DNA of 64,000 nt from BOKV01 sp049289295 (GTDB lineage Bacteria; Pseudomonadota; Alphaproteobacteria; Rhizobiales; Rhizobiaceae), in assembly GCA_049289295.1 (NCBI GenBank), contig JBATLL010000041.1, forward strand, positions 434,001 through 498,000, written 5' to 3'. Below the pieces are notes generated by a model. It was not told the DNA's origin, made no database searches, and was given only the letters and a program-made list of their open reading frames with translations. The translations under genes were made by a program, and so were the position numbers. Below, piece after piece: positions 15,946 to 24,466 of this stretch. Within the stretch, counting starts at the first letter, position 1. The number at the start of each line of letters is the position of its first letter.

Positions 15946-17157
15946 TCAGCGCGCGTGAGCAGCCTTGTTGCTGCGGATCAGGTCTGCGAACCGCTTGAAC
16001 AGATAGTGGCTGTCCTGCGGTCCCGGTGAGGCTTCGGGATGGTGCTGGACGGAGAAGATCGGCTTGCCGGATACGGCAAGGCCGCAATTGGAACCGTCGA
16101 ACAGCGAGACATGGGTTTCGCTGACGCCTTCTGGAAGGCTGGTCGCATCGACCGCAAAGCCATGGTTCATGGAAACGATCTCGACCTTGCCGGTGGTGTG
16201 ATCCTTGACCGGATGATTTGCGCCATGATGCCCCTGATGCATTTTCAGGGTTCGTGCACCCAGCGCCAGGGCCAGCATCTGGTGGCCAAGGCAAATGCCG
16301 AAGATCGGCACGCCTGAATCAATGATGCCACGGATGGTCTTGATTGCGTAGGCATTGCCCGTTGCAGCGGGGTCGCCCGGGCCGTTCGACAGGAATACGC
16401 CGTCGGGCTTGAGTGCGAGCACATCCAGCGTGCTTGCGGTTGCAGGCAACACGGTCAGCTTGCTGCCGAGACCGGCAATGAGCCGCAGAATATTGCGCTT
16501 GATGCCATAGTCGATGGCGACGATGTGGAAGTCTTCCGTGCCGCGCTCGCCATAGCCCTTCTCCCATTCCCAGGGAGTTTCGCTCCAGGTCGAACCATTG
16601 CGGGATGTGACTTCAATGGCCAGATCGCTGCCCTCGAGCCCCTTCCAGTCTGCTGCAAGCCGGGTCAATGCAGGAATGTCGAAATTACCTGCAGCGTCGT
16701 GCGAAATGACGGCGTTGGCCAGACCCTTTTCGCGGATGAGCGTTGTGAGTGCGCGCGTGTCCACGCCTGTAACGGCGATGATGCCCCGGCCTTTCAGCCA
16801 GTCATTGAAATGACCCGCCGCACGGTAGTTGGAAGGATTGGTGATATCTGCCTTGAACACCGCGCCAGCCACGCGCGCTTCTGCCGCCGTGTTGAGCGTC
16901 TCCTGGTCTTCCTCGTTGACGCCGACATTGCCGATATGGGGGAAGGTGAATGTCACGATCTGGCCTGCATAGGACGGATCGGTGAGGATTTCCTGATAGC
17001 CGGTAATGGCGGTGTTGAAGCAGATTTCCGCCTGCGCCGTGCCGGTTGCTCCAGCGCCCTGGCCTTCGATGACGGTGCCGTCCGCAAGGACGATGACGGC
17101 AGTCGGCCTGCTGATCGTCCAGTTCGTGTTGACGGGCACCTTTTTGGATTGGGTCAT
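15946..17157 (-). CDS. carA: Carbamoyl-phosphate synthase small subunit
   Basis: 403 residues. Glutamine amidotransferase subunit that hydrolyses glutamine and passes ammonia to CarB. The N-terminal CPSase domain includes AEICFNTAITGYQEILTDPSY near residue 43. The C-terminal class I GATase domain carries the nucleophile cysteine in FGICLGHQML near 290 and the His/Glu pair in VQHHPEASPGP near 380. Start at ATG 17157. Same strand as carB but 6.8 kb from it. Confidence 0.97.
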   Translation of the reverse strand: MTQSKKVPVNTNWTISRPTAVIVLADGTVIEGQGAGATGTAQAEICFNTAITGYQEILTDPSYAGQIVTFTFPHIGNVGVNEEDQETLNTAAEARVAGAVFKADITNPSNYRAAGHFNDWLKGRGIIAVTGVDTRALTTLIREKGLANAVISHDAAGNFDIPALTRLAADWKGLEGSDLAIEVTSRNGSTWSETPWEWEKGYGERGTEDFHIVAIDYGIKRNILRLIAGLGSKLTVLPATASTLDVLALKPDGVFLSNGPGDPAATGNAYAIKTIRGIIDSGVPIFGICLGHQMLALALGARTLKMHQGHHGANHPVKDHTTGKVEIVSMNHGFAVDATSLPEGVSETHVSLFDGSNCGLAVSGKPIFSVQHHPEASPGPQDSHYLFKRFADLIRSNKAAHAR

Positions 17158-17485
17158 GGCGGTTTTCCAGGTTCAGCGCGTTCCTGTCCTGCCTGGTCTG
17201 TGGCCAGCGGGCGAGGTGCGGGATCAATGTCTTGGCTGAGCGGGCAAACTAGATGATGGGCCTGAAAGCGTCAACCAAGGGTGTGTATAAATTATTCCTT
17301 TTATTACATATACTTAGGTCAAGTGATAACAATTGCCTTTGATCAAGGGCATGGCTATGCTCACCGGACCCATCAGGCTGTTTCGCGCTCCAGTGCAATT
17401 GGCTGTGCTGGCCTGACAAGTGAATTCGATTGCGCTTTCCGTCGTTTCGATGCCGAAAAACACGGGATGCATGAGGAGTGTTGGC
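17158..17485. promoter_or_regulatory. Divergent intergenic region between carA and the GatB/YqeY gene
   Basis: 328 bases without a gene. The part at about 17281-17345 is clearly richer in A and T than its surroundings and probably holds the promoters for both directions. I could not fix a convincing -35/-10 pair, nor see a riboswitch-like fold or CarA attenuator. Confidence 0.4.
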
Positions 17486-17938
17486 ATGCGTGACCGGATA
17501 ACAGATGCACTCAAGATCGCCCTCAAGGCACAGGATCGCAGGCGAATTTCCACCCTGCGACTGATCATTGCCGCGGTTAACGATCGCGACATTGCGTTGC
17601 GCGGCAAGGGCAAGGACAAGGCTGACGAGGAGGAGATCCTCGAAATCCTGGGCAAGATGATCAAGCAACGCGAGGAGAGTTCGCGTCTATACCGCGAAGG
17701 CGGACGCCCGGAACTTGAAAAGCAGGAGATGGACGAAATCGCCATCATTCGCGAATACATGCCCCAACCGCTCAGCGACAAGGAAGTCACTGCGGCCATT
17801 GAGGCTTCGATTCGCGAGACGGGGGCGTCATCGCTGCGCGACATGGGCAAGGCGATGGCCTACCTGAAAGAACATTTCAGAGGGCGTATCGACATGGCGA
17901 AGGCTGGTCCGATGATCAAGTCCAGGCTTGGAGCCTGA
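17486..17938 (+). CDS. GatB/YqeY domain protein
   Basis: 150 residues. Stand-alone form of the helical domain found at the end of GatB, the tRNA-dependent amidotransferase subunit. The N-terminus MRDRITDALKIALKAQDRRRIS, the central EEEILEILGKMIKQREES and the C-terminal PQPLSDKEVTAAI plus MGKAMAYLKEHF are typical. Thought to bind tRNA or aid its quality control. The ATG at 17486 has GAGGAG eight bases upstream. Lies upstream of dnaG-rpoD in many alphaproteobacteria; here a small membrane protein and terC follow instead. Confidence 0.92.
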   Translation: MRDRITDALKIALKAQDRRRISTLRLIIAAVNDRDIALRGKGKDKADEEEILEILGKMIKQREESSRLYREGGRPELEKQEMDEIAIIREYMPQPLSDKEVTAAIEASIRETGASSLRDMGKAMAYLKEHFRGRIDMAKAGPMIKSRLGA

Positions 17939-17953
17939 ACTGTATCCAGGTTT

Positions 17954-18250
17954 TCAGTTGTCGCCTGAGGCAGCCAGTTCCATCTCGGCGGTCCATGCAA
18001 GATAGGCGGTCTGCCAGCTTGCCCACAGCCCCAGCGGCACCAGCACCAAACCCAGCCCGACATATCCGTAAATGCCGAGGCCGAAAAGGCTGACGAGCGA
18101 CCATTCGACTACGCCGACGACCAGCCAGATTTCCGTGCAGATGAAGATGATGATGAAGATCGTGGAGAGGATTGCCCAGAAATAGGCATTCCCGCCCTTG
18201 CTGGCAGGAATTGGTGCGCCCTTTGCGGGCGACATGTCGGGGGAGGTCAT
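17954..18250 (-). CDS. Small two-helix membrane protein, unknown function
   Basis: 98 residues. Short Pro/Ser-rich N-terminus, then two long hydrophobic stretches (about 24-52, including LSTIFIIIFICTEIWLVVGV, and 57-80, GLGIYGYVGLGLVLVPLGLW). The aromatic and acidic C-terminus is probably cytoplasmic. Start chosen at ATG 18250 (MTSPDMSP); the ribosome site is weak. It lies downstream of terC on the same strand, 114 bases away, and converges with the GatB/YqeY gene. Confidence 0.65.
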   Translation of the reverse strand: MTSPDMSPAKGAPIPASKGGNAYFWAILSTIFIIIFICTEIWLVVGVVEWSLVSLFGLGIYGYVGLGLVLVPLGLWASWQTAYLAWTAEMELAASGDN

Positions 18251-18364
18251 TTTCAACAACCAGAGAAGGCGCCGCCGAACTGGGGCGCGACAGGCGGGAT
18301 TTGGCTCCGAAATTGCGGCGGAATGTTGGAGAGCCGGGGCGGTTCGACAAAAATCGGGTCGCGC

Positions 18365-19435
18365 CTATTGCTGGTCGTTGAAACCCTGCCCGTCATTGGG
18401 ATCGTGATAGCCGCTTTGACCGCCGTGCGGCAGTGATGTTGGCACGGCGGCAACGGGTCCTGGGTCGGGAGGAGCCTCGCCCGATGTTTTCCAGATCGAA
18501 ATGAATATTCCCGAGCCGAGCAGAAGGAGGGTGACTGCAAGTGACCAGCCCGGTTCGATGTGGAAATCGGCAAAGTCCTTGAGCAGGATTTTCGAGCCTA
18601 TGAAGATGAGCACGATGGCGAGGGCGAATTTCAGGTAGGCGAAACGGTGAAGCAGGGCTGAAAGCGCGAAGAAGAGCGCGCGCAGACCCAGTATCGCGAA
18701 AATGTTCGAAGTGAATACGATGAAGGGGTCGGTGGTGATGGCGAAGATTGCCGGGATGCTGTCGACAGCAAAAACAACGTCGGCAACCTCGACGACGCAG
18801 AGCGACAGCAGGAGCGGGGTGATGTACCAGTGCAGCCTGCCAGTTTGGGGTGAGCGTTCGCGAACCACGAAGTGATCACCGCGAAAACCTTCCGTCACCC
18901 GGAAGTGGCGGCACATGAACTTGAGCACCCAGTTGTTGGCGACGTCATATTCGTCATCGCCATTCATCATCATCTTGATACCTGTCATCACCAGGAAAGC
19001 GGCAAAGACATAGAGTATCCAGTGGAACTCTGCGATGATCGCGCTCCCCGCGAGGATCATCACGCCGCGAAGCAGGATCACACCCAGAATGCCGAAGAAC
19101 AGCACACGGTGCTGCAGATCGCGCGGCACTGCGAAATAGGAAAGGATGATGGCTATGACAAAGACATTGTCCATGGACAGGCTTTGCTCGACCACATAGC
19201 CGGTCATGAAGAGAAACGCATCCTCAACGCCGCGCTGCGTCCAGATAAAGAGCCCGAACAGGCAGGCCATCGAAATGTAAAAGGCGGAAAGCTTGAGGCT
19301 TTCCGCCATCTCGATGGTGTGGGATTTGCGATAGAGAAAGCCCAGATCGAAAGCCATCAAGGCCAGAATTAGGGTGATGAAACCGGCCCAATGCCAGAAA
19401 GGGGTTTCCGCTATTTCGGAAAACAGGAATTCCAT
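18365..19435 (-). CDS. TerC/Alx-family integral membrane protein
   Basis: 356 residues with about nine transmembrane helices. Family signs are FDLGFLYRKSHTIEMAESLKLS near residue 29, EQSLSMDNVFVIAIILSYF near 83 and VEVADVVFAVDSIPAIFAIT near 225; these acidic intramembrane residues bind metal in TerC proteins. Members export manganese or help load exoenzymes with it, and many are controlled by manganese-sensing leaders. The C-terminal 40 residues are Pro/Gly-rich and variable. Upstream lies a structured region ending in a strong terminator (see 19616-19860). Confidence 0.92.
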   Translation of the reverse strand: MEFLFSEIAETPFWHWAGFITLILALMAFDLGFLYRKSHTIEMAESLKLSAFYISMACLFGLFIWTQRGVEDAFLFMTGYVVEQSLSMDNVFVIAIILSYFAVPRDLQHRVLFFGILGVILLRGVMILAGSAIIAEFHWILYVFAAFLVMTGIKMMMNGDDEYDVANNWVLKFMCRHFRVTEGFRGDHFVVRERSPQTGRLHWYITPLLLSLCVVEVADVVFAVDSIPAIFAITTDPFIVFTSNIFAILGLRALFFALSALLHRFAYLKFALAIVLIFIGSKILLKDFADFHIEPGWSLAVTLLLLGSGIFISIWKTSGEAPPDPGPVAAVPTSLPHGGQSGYHDPNDGQGFNDQQ

Positions 19436-19615
19436 TGCGAGGCTTCCGGCGCTTGCTGCTGCCCGGTAAATAGGCCCATTCGGCGCTGGCAGGCAAGGCC
19501 TGTCACCACCATGCAGCCGCTTGTGTCCGGTCGCTTGTGGGGCTTCATGTGGGCGTGAGCGCGCAGCACTTCAAGCCGGTCTGCAGTCCGGGGTGCAAGG
19601 AAATTGTGTCTGGTG
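19436..19615. other. Gap between terC and the upstream terminator
   Basis: 180 bases without a supported gene. It would be the 5' untranslated part of terC if transcription reads through the terminator at 19616-19661, or would hold terC's own promoter. No clear motif seen. Confidence 0.4.
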
Positions 19616-19661
19616 AAAAAAAGAACTGCCCGGTCTCAACCCACAAAGAGACCGGGCAGTT
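19616..19661 (-). terminator. Strong intrinsic terminator on the minus strand
   Basis: AACTGCCCGGTCTC (19624-19637) pairs perfectly over 14 bases with GAGACCGGGCAGTT (19648-19661) around a ten-base loop. Read on the minus strand it is followed by C and seven T (19622-19616). On the plus strand no T run follows, so the signal serves minus-strand transcripts. Confidence 0.9.
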
Positions 19662-19860
19662 AGCGGCACCATGGTGAGAATAGGCCGTTTGGGGCTTACT
19701 GGCACCGCTATTCGGATCGAGTATCGGGAGAAGTTCGTTATCCAACAATCCCCCCGGATTGGGGGAGCGGTTGCCTCCCTCCATTGTGGAGTGCAACCTT
19801 TGCTGGCGAGAGCCCCGCCAGCTGCCAGATATCGTTAACGCCCCTGTATGCACTTCCTTA
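19616..19860 (-). ncRNA. Probable structured small RNA or regulatory leader upstream of terC
   Basis: No open frame of note on the minus strand, yet several perfect hairpins precede the terminator: GCTGGCG/CGCCAGC (19802-19822), GGTTGC/GCAACC (19769-19798) with an inner CTCC/GGAG stem, a C5/G5 stem near 19750-19765, AGCGG/CCGCT (19662-19709) and the palindrome CACCATGGTG (19667-19676). I found none of the marks of tmRNA, SRP RNA, or the GGGGAGUA core of the yybP-ykoY manganese riboswitch. The 5' end is set only roughly. It may be a free RNA of about 240 bases, or an attenuator read before terC. Confidence 0.5.
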
Positions 19861-19865
19861 AAGTT

Positions 19866-19880
19866 TGATCCTTAGGATCA
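19866..19880. promoter_or_regulatory. Palindrome TGATCCT-T-AGGATCA
   Basis: Perfect seven-base arms around one base, located just upstream of the inferred RNA on the minus strand and 36 bases before the CAP lipoprotein start on the plus strand. Candidate operator between two divergent transcripts; no cognate regulator identified. Confidence 0.35.
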
Positions 19881-19915
19881 TGTTCTCGTCCAAGTTTTTT
19901 TGTATCGGACAAGAC

Positions 19916-20518
19916 ATGTCTGTAGCTTTTGCCACCAAACGAGAAACACTGAGAATGCTGGCCCATGGCGGCGCTGCGCTGGTCGGCAGTTCCCTGCTGT
20001 CGGGATGCGCCGGATTCGGGCGGGGTGAAGCTTCAAGCAGCCATGCCGGACGCAAGGGTACGCCCAACGCGAAGCCGCTGGAATTTGATCCGGCGGAAGG
20101 GCTTGCCAAAGTGAACGGCACCCGCAAGCGGTTCCTCCTGCCTGCATTCAGCACGGATCTGCGTTTGCAGCGTGCGGCCCAAAATCATGCGGACCTGATG
20201 GCTCAGACTGGGAATTTCGGCCATGAATTCGGCCCTGGCACGCAGTTTCCGACCCGCATCTCGGCCGTGGGCTTTGAAGGTTCTGCGGGCGAAAATCTCG
20301 GGGTCGGATATGGCTCCGTGGAAGACGCGATCGAGGGATGGCTGAATTCGCCGAAGCATCGCGAAATCCTGCTCCGGTCGCGCTATGACCTGGCTGGAAT
20401 TGCCTATGCCTTCAATGTATCGGGCCGCAATCCCAAATTCACGCATTACTGGGTTCTGATCGTCGGCAAGGATGTGGCACCGGGCATGGCGCGCGGGGCC
20501 TACCTGCGTCGGCTCTGA
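19916..20518 (+). CDS. CAP/SCP-domain lipoprotein
   Basis: 200 residues. A twin-domain start: lipoprotein signal with lipobox LLSGC (cysteine at about residue 28) then a CAP domain of the CAP/SCP superfamily. It shows LRLQRAAQNHADLMAQTGNFGHEF near residue 90, ENLGVGYGSVEDAIEGWLNSPKHREILL near 128, and the C-terminal HYWVLIVGK. The histidine and glutamate of these motifs form the usual CAP cavity. Acts in the periplasm, tethered to a membrane; role unknown. ATG 19916 has GGACAAG upstream; ATG 19955 would also keep the lipobox. Confidence 0.85.
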   Translation: MSVAFATKRETLRMLAHGGAALVGSSLLSGCAGFGRGEASSSHAGRKGTPNAKPLEFDPAEGLAKVNGTRKRFLLPAFSTDLRLQRAAQNHADLMAQTGNFGHEFGPGTQFPTRISAVGFEGSAGENLGVGYGSVEDAIEGWLNSPKHREILLRSRYDLAGIAYAFNVSGRNPKFTHYWVLIVGKDVAPGMARGAYLRRL

Positions 20519-20548
20519 TCAGGTTTTGAACAGCTTGCTCGGGCGGCG

Positions 20549-21553
20549 TCAGTTGTCCGCCATCAGCCTGGAAAAATCTTCGAAACTGATATTGCCGCCT
20601 GTGGCGTAACAAAGGACAGTCTTGTCCCTTATCGACTGCCCGGCATCGAGCAATGCAGCAATGGCAATCGCGCCGGACGGTTCCAGTACCAGTTTGAGCG
20701 TTTCGAAGGCGAGGCGCATGGCCTTTCGCACCGATTGATCGCTGACGGTGAGGTGGCCAATGCCCGCCTTGCTGGCGGCAGCAAACGGGGCGGCACCTGG
20801 AGCGGTGGCCTGCAGGGCATCGCAAATGGTGCGCCTGGCGGAAGTGACACGCACTATCCCACCTTCATCGAGCGAGCGGCCCATGCCGTCATATCCATCG
20901 GGTTCAACCGCAATTACGCGTGTGGATGGGTGATGATAATGGAAGGCGAGAGAAACACCGCCAACCAGCCCTCCGCCCCCCACACAGCAGAACACCGTGT
21001 CGGGAACCGGTATTCCCAATCGGTCGAACTGCTCGAGTGCTTCAAGGCCTGCTCCTGCCTGGCCCGCAACGATTGCCTCGTCGTCAAACGGGTGCAACAG
21101 GACCTTTCCTTCCTCGCGAGAAAGGTCCATGGCAAGCTTGCTGGCCACTTCTTCCCTCGGTTTTTCACCATGCCTTGAAAGAACGACGCTTGCACCGAGG
21201 GCTTCAGCGCCCTGGCGCTTGGCAGCCGGTGCGTCCTCGGGCATGACGATGGTGCAGGGCACGGCGCACATGCGCGCGGCTGCCGCAAGACCCTGCGCGA
21301 AGTTGCCAGACGAATAGGCAACGACACCGCGCGCCTTTTCCGCTTCGCTCAACTGGCCGACACGCCAATAGGCACCGCGAAACTTGAAGGAACCGGTTCT
21401 TTGCAGGCTTTCGGCCTTGATGAAAACCCGTCTTGCACCAGTCAGACGGGCAAGTACGTCAGCTTCAAGGAGGGGGGTTTCGACCGAGGCCTTGCGCGTG
21501 AAAGCATAAGCCTGGTCCAGATTTTCACTGTCGGGAATGTGCTGGATCTGCAT
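20549..21553 (-). CDS. Threonine/serine dehydratase-like PLP enzyme (fold type II)
   Basis: 334 residues. The PLP lysine is K57 in GSFKFRGA. The YSSGNFAQGLAAAAR loop near residue 80 is the substrate loop, and CCVGGGGLVGGVSLAF near 190 holds the PLP phosphate. VLCYATGGNIS near the C-terminus completes the fold. Reaction: deamination of threonine or serine to 2-oxobutyrate or pyruvate; serine racemase activity is also possible in this family. It lacks the ACT regulatory domain of biosynthetic IlvA, so a catabolic or detoxifying role is more likely. Convergent with the CAP lipoprotein. Confidence 0.87.
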   Translation of the reverse strand: MQIQHIPDSENLDQAYAFTRKASVETPLLEADVLARLTGARRVFIKAESLQRTGSFKFRGAYWRVGQLSEAEKARGVVAYSSGNFAQGLAAAARMCAVPCTIVMPEDAPAAKRQGAEALGASVVLSRHGEKPREEVASKLAMDLSREEGKVLLHPFDDEAIVAGQAGAGLEALEQFDRLGIPVPDTVFCCVGGGGLVGGVSLAFHYHHPSTRVIAVEPDGYDGMGRSLDEGGIVRVTSARRTICDALQATAPGAAPFAAASKAGIGHLTVSDQSVRKAMRLAFETLKLVLEPSGAIAIAALLDAGQSIRDKTVLCYATGGNISFEDFSRLMADN

Positions 21554-21646
21554 GGATTGTGCCGCCGCGTTTCACCTTCGTGAAGGTGATGCCGACAGCC
21601 TCGGCTTGTCAAGCCGGTCCGGACACTCCTGTCCTGCCTGTGAAAA

Positions 21647-21853
21647 TCAGGCGGCGACGCTTTCGGCGCTGGTCAGTTCCAGTTCCCTGAAGGCGATCAT
21701 GACAGCGTTCAGCAGATCGAGATCGACTGCGCCGATTTCCGTAATGCGTTGATAGACTTCCGTCCCGGTTACACCGAGCTTGCGCAGTTCCGCGACCAGT
21801 ACAACTAGGTCCTGGTAGGCGGTAAGTCGCGGCTTGTTGACTGTTTCCATCAT
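21647..21853 (-). CDS. Small helical protein of unknown function
   Basis: 68 residues, no signal peptide or membrane segment. It reads as two or three amphipathic helices (AYQDLVVLVAELRKLG; LLNAVMIAFRELELT). The ATG at 21853 (or the next codon) follows AAAGGACTGAG. It stands alone between the dehydratase gene and the histidine kinase. I recognise no family. Confidence 0.55.
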   Translation of the reverse strand: MMETVNKPRLTAYQDLVVLVAELRKLGVTGTEVYQRITEIGAVDLDLLNAVMIAFRELELTSAESVAA

Positions 21854-21973
21854 GGCTCAGTCCTTTCGTGGGTTAGAAAAGACTAGGCTGCTATGGTTAA
21901 CCTAAGGTAAATGTGAAAATCCGCCCTCTATCGTTGGTAGTTGCCATACCGCATCGATGCCAAACCTGCCTGA

Positions 21974-23332
21974 TCAGGGGAGGGTAAAGCCGATGCGCAG
22001 CCCGCCCATGTCGGATGGTCCTGCCAGCAGCGAAAGCCCATATTCATCAAGAATGTCATTGGCGATCGCGAGGCCAAGGCCAGCGCCGCTGCCTTTCTGG
22101 TCGAGCCGCGTGCCGCGCTGGACAATCCTGTCGATCTGGTCGGAAGGAACGCCTGGACCGTCATCGTCGACAGACAGGTGATGCTGGCCATCCCTGATAG
22201 TGACGGAAATCCGTACTCCGGCCACTGCCTTTCGAACCGCGTTTTCCAGCAGGTTGCCGACGACATCGTTGAAATCGTCCTCACTCATGATGGTCAGGAT
22301 ATCCGGCGGCAGCGTGCTTGTGATTTCAAGGCGTTCTGCTCCCGGCGTGCGCGAGACGGTTTCGATCAGTCGGGCAACCGTCGTCCTGATATCGGTTCTG
22401 GCGTGGGCGTATCGGTCATTTCGTGCCCGTGCTCTGGCAAGCTGACGCTCGACATGATGCTGCATCGTCTTTGCAACGCCTGCGATATCGTTGGCGATCT
22501 CGTCTTCCCCCTTTTCGCGCAGCCGCCGGATATCGGCTGCCAGGACCGTCAAGGGTGTTTTCAGGCCATGCGCCAGATCGGCTGCACGATTGCGGGCCCT
22601 TTCGGTCTCCTTTTCCTTGTCGGATACGAGCGTGTTGATCTCGTCGACGAGCGGCAGGACTTCCTCTGGCTGTTCGCGGCCGAGCCGCGTTCCGGGTCCC
22701 GTGCGAATGGTGGCAACGCCGTCGCGCAGTCGGGCAAGCGGCGCCAGTCCCATGCGGACCTGGAACCACAGGCCGAGGAACATCAACAGTCCTAGAATGG
22801 CGAGAGCCGCCATGGTCTCATTGCGAAAATCATCGCGCAGGCGATCAAGTTCGGCGCGGCTGATGCCCACGGCCATTCGTGCCGGCAGGGATACGCCATT
22901 ACTCTCGATCAGTAACCTGCGCTCATGGACCAGCAGGGTTTCACCCGCCGGTCCGCGCAGATTGTGAACATGGATTTCGCCTGGGGCGGGTTGATCCGTG
23001 GGCAGGGCCAGCGAATCGTCCCACAGCGATACCGACCGCAGATCGGTGCCGGAGGCTTCGTCACGCACTTGCCAGTAAAGGCCCGAGAAAATCCGCTCGA
23101 AACGTGGATCGGCAGGGTCAAGCTGCATTTCGAGGCGACGGTCTGCAGTGATGGCCAGGTTGCCTGCAATCTGTGCGAGATGGGCGTCGAGTTCCGAACC
23201 GATACGCCGTGAAAGGTGTCGCTCGAACAGCGCGGATATTGCCAGTCCAGTGAGGATCAGCGCGACAGCAATCCCGGCAAAGGCAAACAGAAGGAGCCTG
23301 CTTTGCAGCGATCTTGGCGCGCGCATGCTCAT
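21974..23332 (-). CDS. Sensor histidine kinase (PhoQ/PmrB-like architecture)
   Basis: 452 residues. Two membrane helices (about 12-33 and 174-192) enclose a periplasmic sensor domain of about 140 residues. Then a HAMP-like linker and the phosphoacceptor H255 in DLAHGLKTPLTVL; the H-box has G-L-K where E/R is usual. The N-box is GNLLENAVRKA, the G1 box DDDGPGVP and the G2 box GAGLGLAIAND. It should phosphorylate the response regulator whose gene overlaps it by four bases. With the PepSY genes it forms one module. Confidence 0.93.
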   Translation of the reverse strand: MSMRAPRSLQSRLLLFAFAGIAVALILTGLAISALFERHLSRRIGSELDAHLAQIAGNLAITADRRLEMQLDPADPRFERIFSGLYWQVRDEASGTDLRSVSLWDDSLALPTDQPAPGEIHVHNLRGPAGETLLVHERRLLIESNGVSLPARMAVGISRAELDRLRDDFRNETMAALAILGLLMFLGLWFQVRMGLAPLARLRDGVATIRTGPGTRLGREQPEEVLPLVDEINTLVSDKEKETERARNRAADLAHGLKTPLTVLAADIRRLREKGEDEIANDIAGVAKTMQHHVERQLARARARNDRYAHARTDIRTTVARLIETVSRTPGAERLEITSTLPPDILTIMSEDDFNDVVGNLLENAVRKAVAGVRISVTIRDGQHHLSVDDDGPGVPSDQIDRIVQRGTRLDQKGSGAGLGLAIANDILDEYGLSLLAGPSDMGGLRIGFTLP

Positions 23333-23994
23333 GGCTGGCCGGGTCCGAAAGCATAGCCGAAGCCACGCTGTGTCTGGATGGCGTCAGAACCGAGCTTGCG
23401 CCTGACACGGGCGACGAGGACCTCGATGGCGTTCGATTCGCGTTCGAAATGATCGCCCTGAAGCTGTTCGGAAAGTTCCTGCTGGGGCACCGTTCGCCCG
23501 GCATTGAGCATCAGATATTGCACCAGCCGGTATTCCTGGGGTGAGAGCGCCACAGGTGCGCCCCTGCGGGTCACACGCATGTTTCGCGGATCGAGCGTGA
23601 TTTCACCGATCGAAAGGCGAGGGGAAGTATGCCCGGCGCGCCTGCGCAGGATGGCTCTCAGGCGGGCCAGCAGTTCCTCCATCTCGAAGGGCTTGGGCAG
23701 ATAATCGTCAGCTCCAGCCTCGATCCCTTCCACGCGTTCGGTCCAGGAACCGCGCGCAGTCAGGATCAGCACGGGAAAATCCCTGTTGTTTGCCCGCCAC
23801 TGGCGCAGGATGGACAGGCCATCCATCTGCGGCATGCCCAGATCAAGAATGACAGCACCAAACTCTTCCGTGTCACCGCGAAACCAGGCGTCTTCGCCAT
23901 CATTGGAAAGAATGGGAACGAAACCGGCAGCATCGAGGGACGCGGCCAGGTCAGCGGCAATGCGCGGATCGTCCTCAACCACGAGAATGCGCAC
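23329..23994 (-). CDS. OmpR/PhoB-family response regulator
   Basis: 221 residues. Receiver domain with acidic pocket VVEDD, phosphoacceptor D51 in VILDLGMP, T in LILTARG and K in YLPKPFEM. The C-terminal winged helix is of OmpR type (LSPQEYRLVQYLMLNAGR; NAIEVLVARVRRKLG). I prefer the GTG at 23994 because the receiver fold begins RILVVEDD; a TTG two codons earlier (24000) would overlap the PepSY stop. Its 3' end overlaps the kinase start as ATGA. Likely controls the divergent promoter between 24333 and 24466. Confidence 0.93.
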   Translation of the reverse strand: MRILVVEDDPRIAADLAASLDAAGFVPILSNDGEDAWFRGDTEEFGAVILDLGMPQMDGLSILRQWRANNRDFPVLILTARGSWTERVEGIEAGADDYLPKPFEMEELLARLRAILRRRAGHTSPRLSIGEITLDPRNMRVTRRGAPVALSPQEYRLVQYLMLNAGRTVPQQELSEQLQGDHFERESNAIEVLVARVRRKLGSDAIQTQRGFGYAFGPGQP

Positions 23995-23996
23995 GC

Positions 23997-24332
23997 TCAA
24001 TCGGCCTCTTGCTTCAGGATCGCCGCGTTGCGGGCGTCGACATAGACCTCCCGGCGCCGACCGCGCTTGTCGACATACTTGATTTCATAGGTCGGGACGG
24101 AATCGCGTACGTCATATTCGACGTCCAGTATTTCCTCGCCGGTAACCGGACGGAGACGCAAGAGGATTTCGGCGAGCGGCAGGATCCTGCCGCTGCGCTG
24201 GGCCTCATAGACTTCGTCATGGCCGTCACGATGCTTCTTACCCTTGCGGTCGGCCATGGCCTCACCGCCAGGCGCGAGGACCGCAAGAAGCGCCAGCAAC
24301 AGGATCAGGTTTCGCAAGTATCGGGACATCAT
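23997..24332 (-). CDS. Exported PepSY-domain protein in the two-component operon
   Basis: 111 residues. Signal peptide MMSRYLRNLILLLALLAVLAPGGEAMA, a basic linker, then a single PepSY domain (RILPLAEILLRLRPVTGEEILDVEYD; YEIKYVDKRGRRREVYVDARNAAIL). PepSY domains are small periplasmic modules that occur with metalloproteases and sensor systems, often linked to iron or redox signals. The stop ends just before the response regulator start, so all three genes are one operon. Confidence 0.87.
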   Translation of the reverse strand: MMSRYLRNLILLLALLAVLAPGGEAMADRKGKKHRDGHDEVYEAQRSGRILPLAEILLRLRPVTGEEILDVEYDVRDSVPTYEIKYVDKRGRRREVYVDARNAAILKQEAD

Positions 24333-24466
24333 GCGTGTGCCTTATCGATTCCAACATTACAAAATGCTGACAAAGCCAGTCAGCCACATGTCATTGGGAC
24401 CTTGTCAGAAAGGGGGCGTCAACAGCAAGCGGATGAATCACCATCCCGCAAACAAGGAGAAAAATC
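24333..24466. promoter_or_regulatory. Divergent promoter region between the two PepSY genes
   Basis: 134 bases between the minus-strand PepSY/regulator/kinase operon and the plus-strand PepSY/b561 operon. It contains CTGACAA (24367-24373) and its inverted copy TTGTCAG (24402-24408). These are candidate regulator half-sites, though OmpR-type proteins usually prefer direct repeats. Confidence 0.4.

Noticed and set aside
5649..17157. Separation of carB and carA by 6.8 kb as a rearrangement
   Set aside because: Unlinked carA and carB are common in alphaproteobacteria.
19616..19860. Identification of the structured region as tmRNA, SRP RNA or the manganese riboswitch
   Set aside because: I could not find their diagnostic motifs (tag frame or T-arm, GGAAGCA-type SRP loop, GGGGAGUA core).
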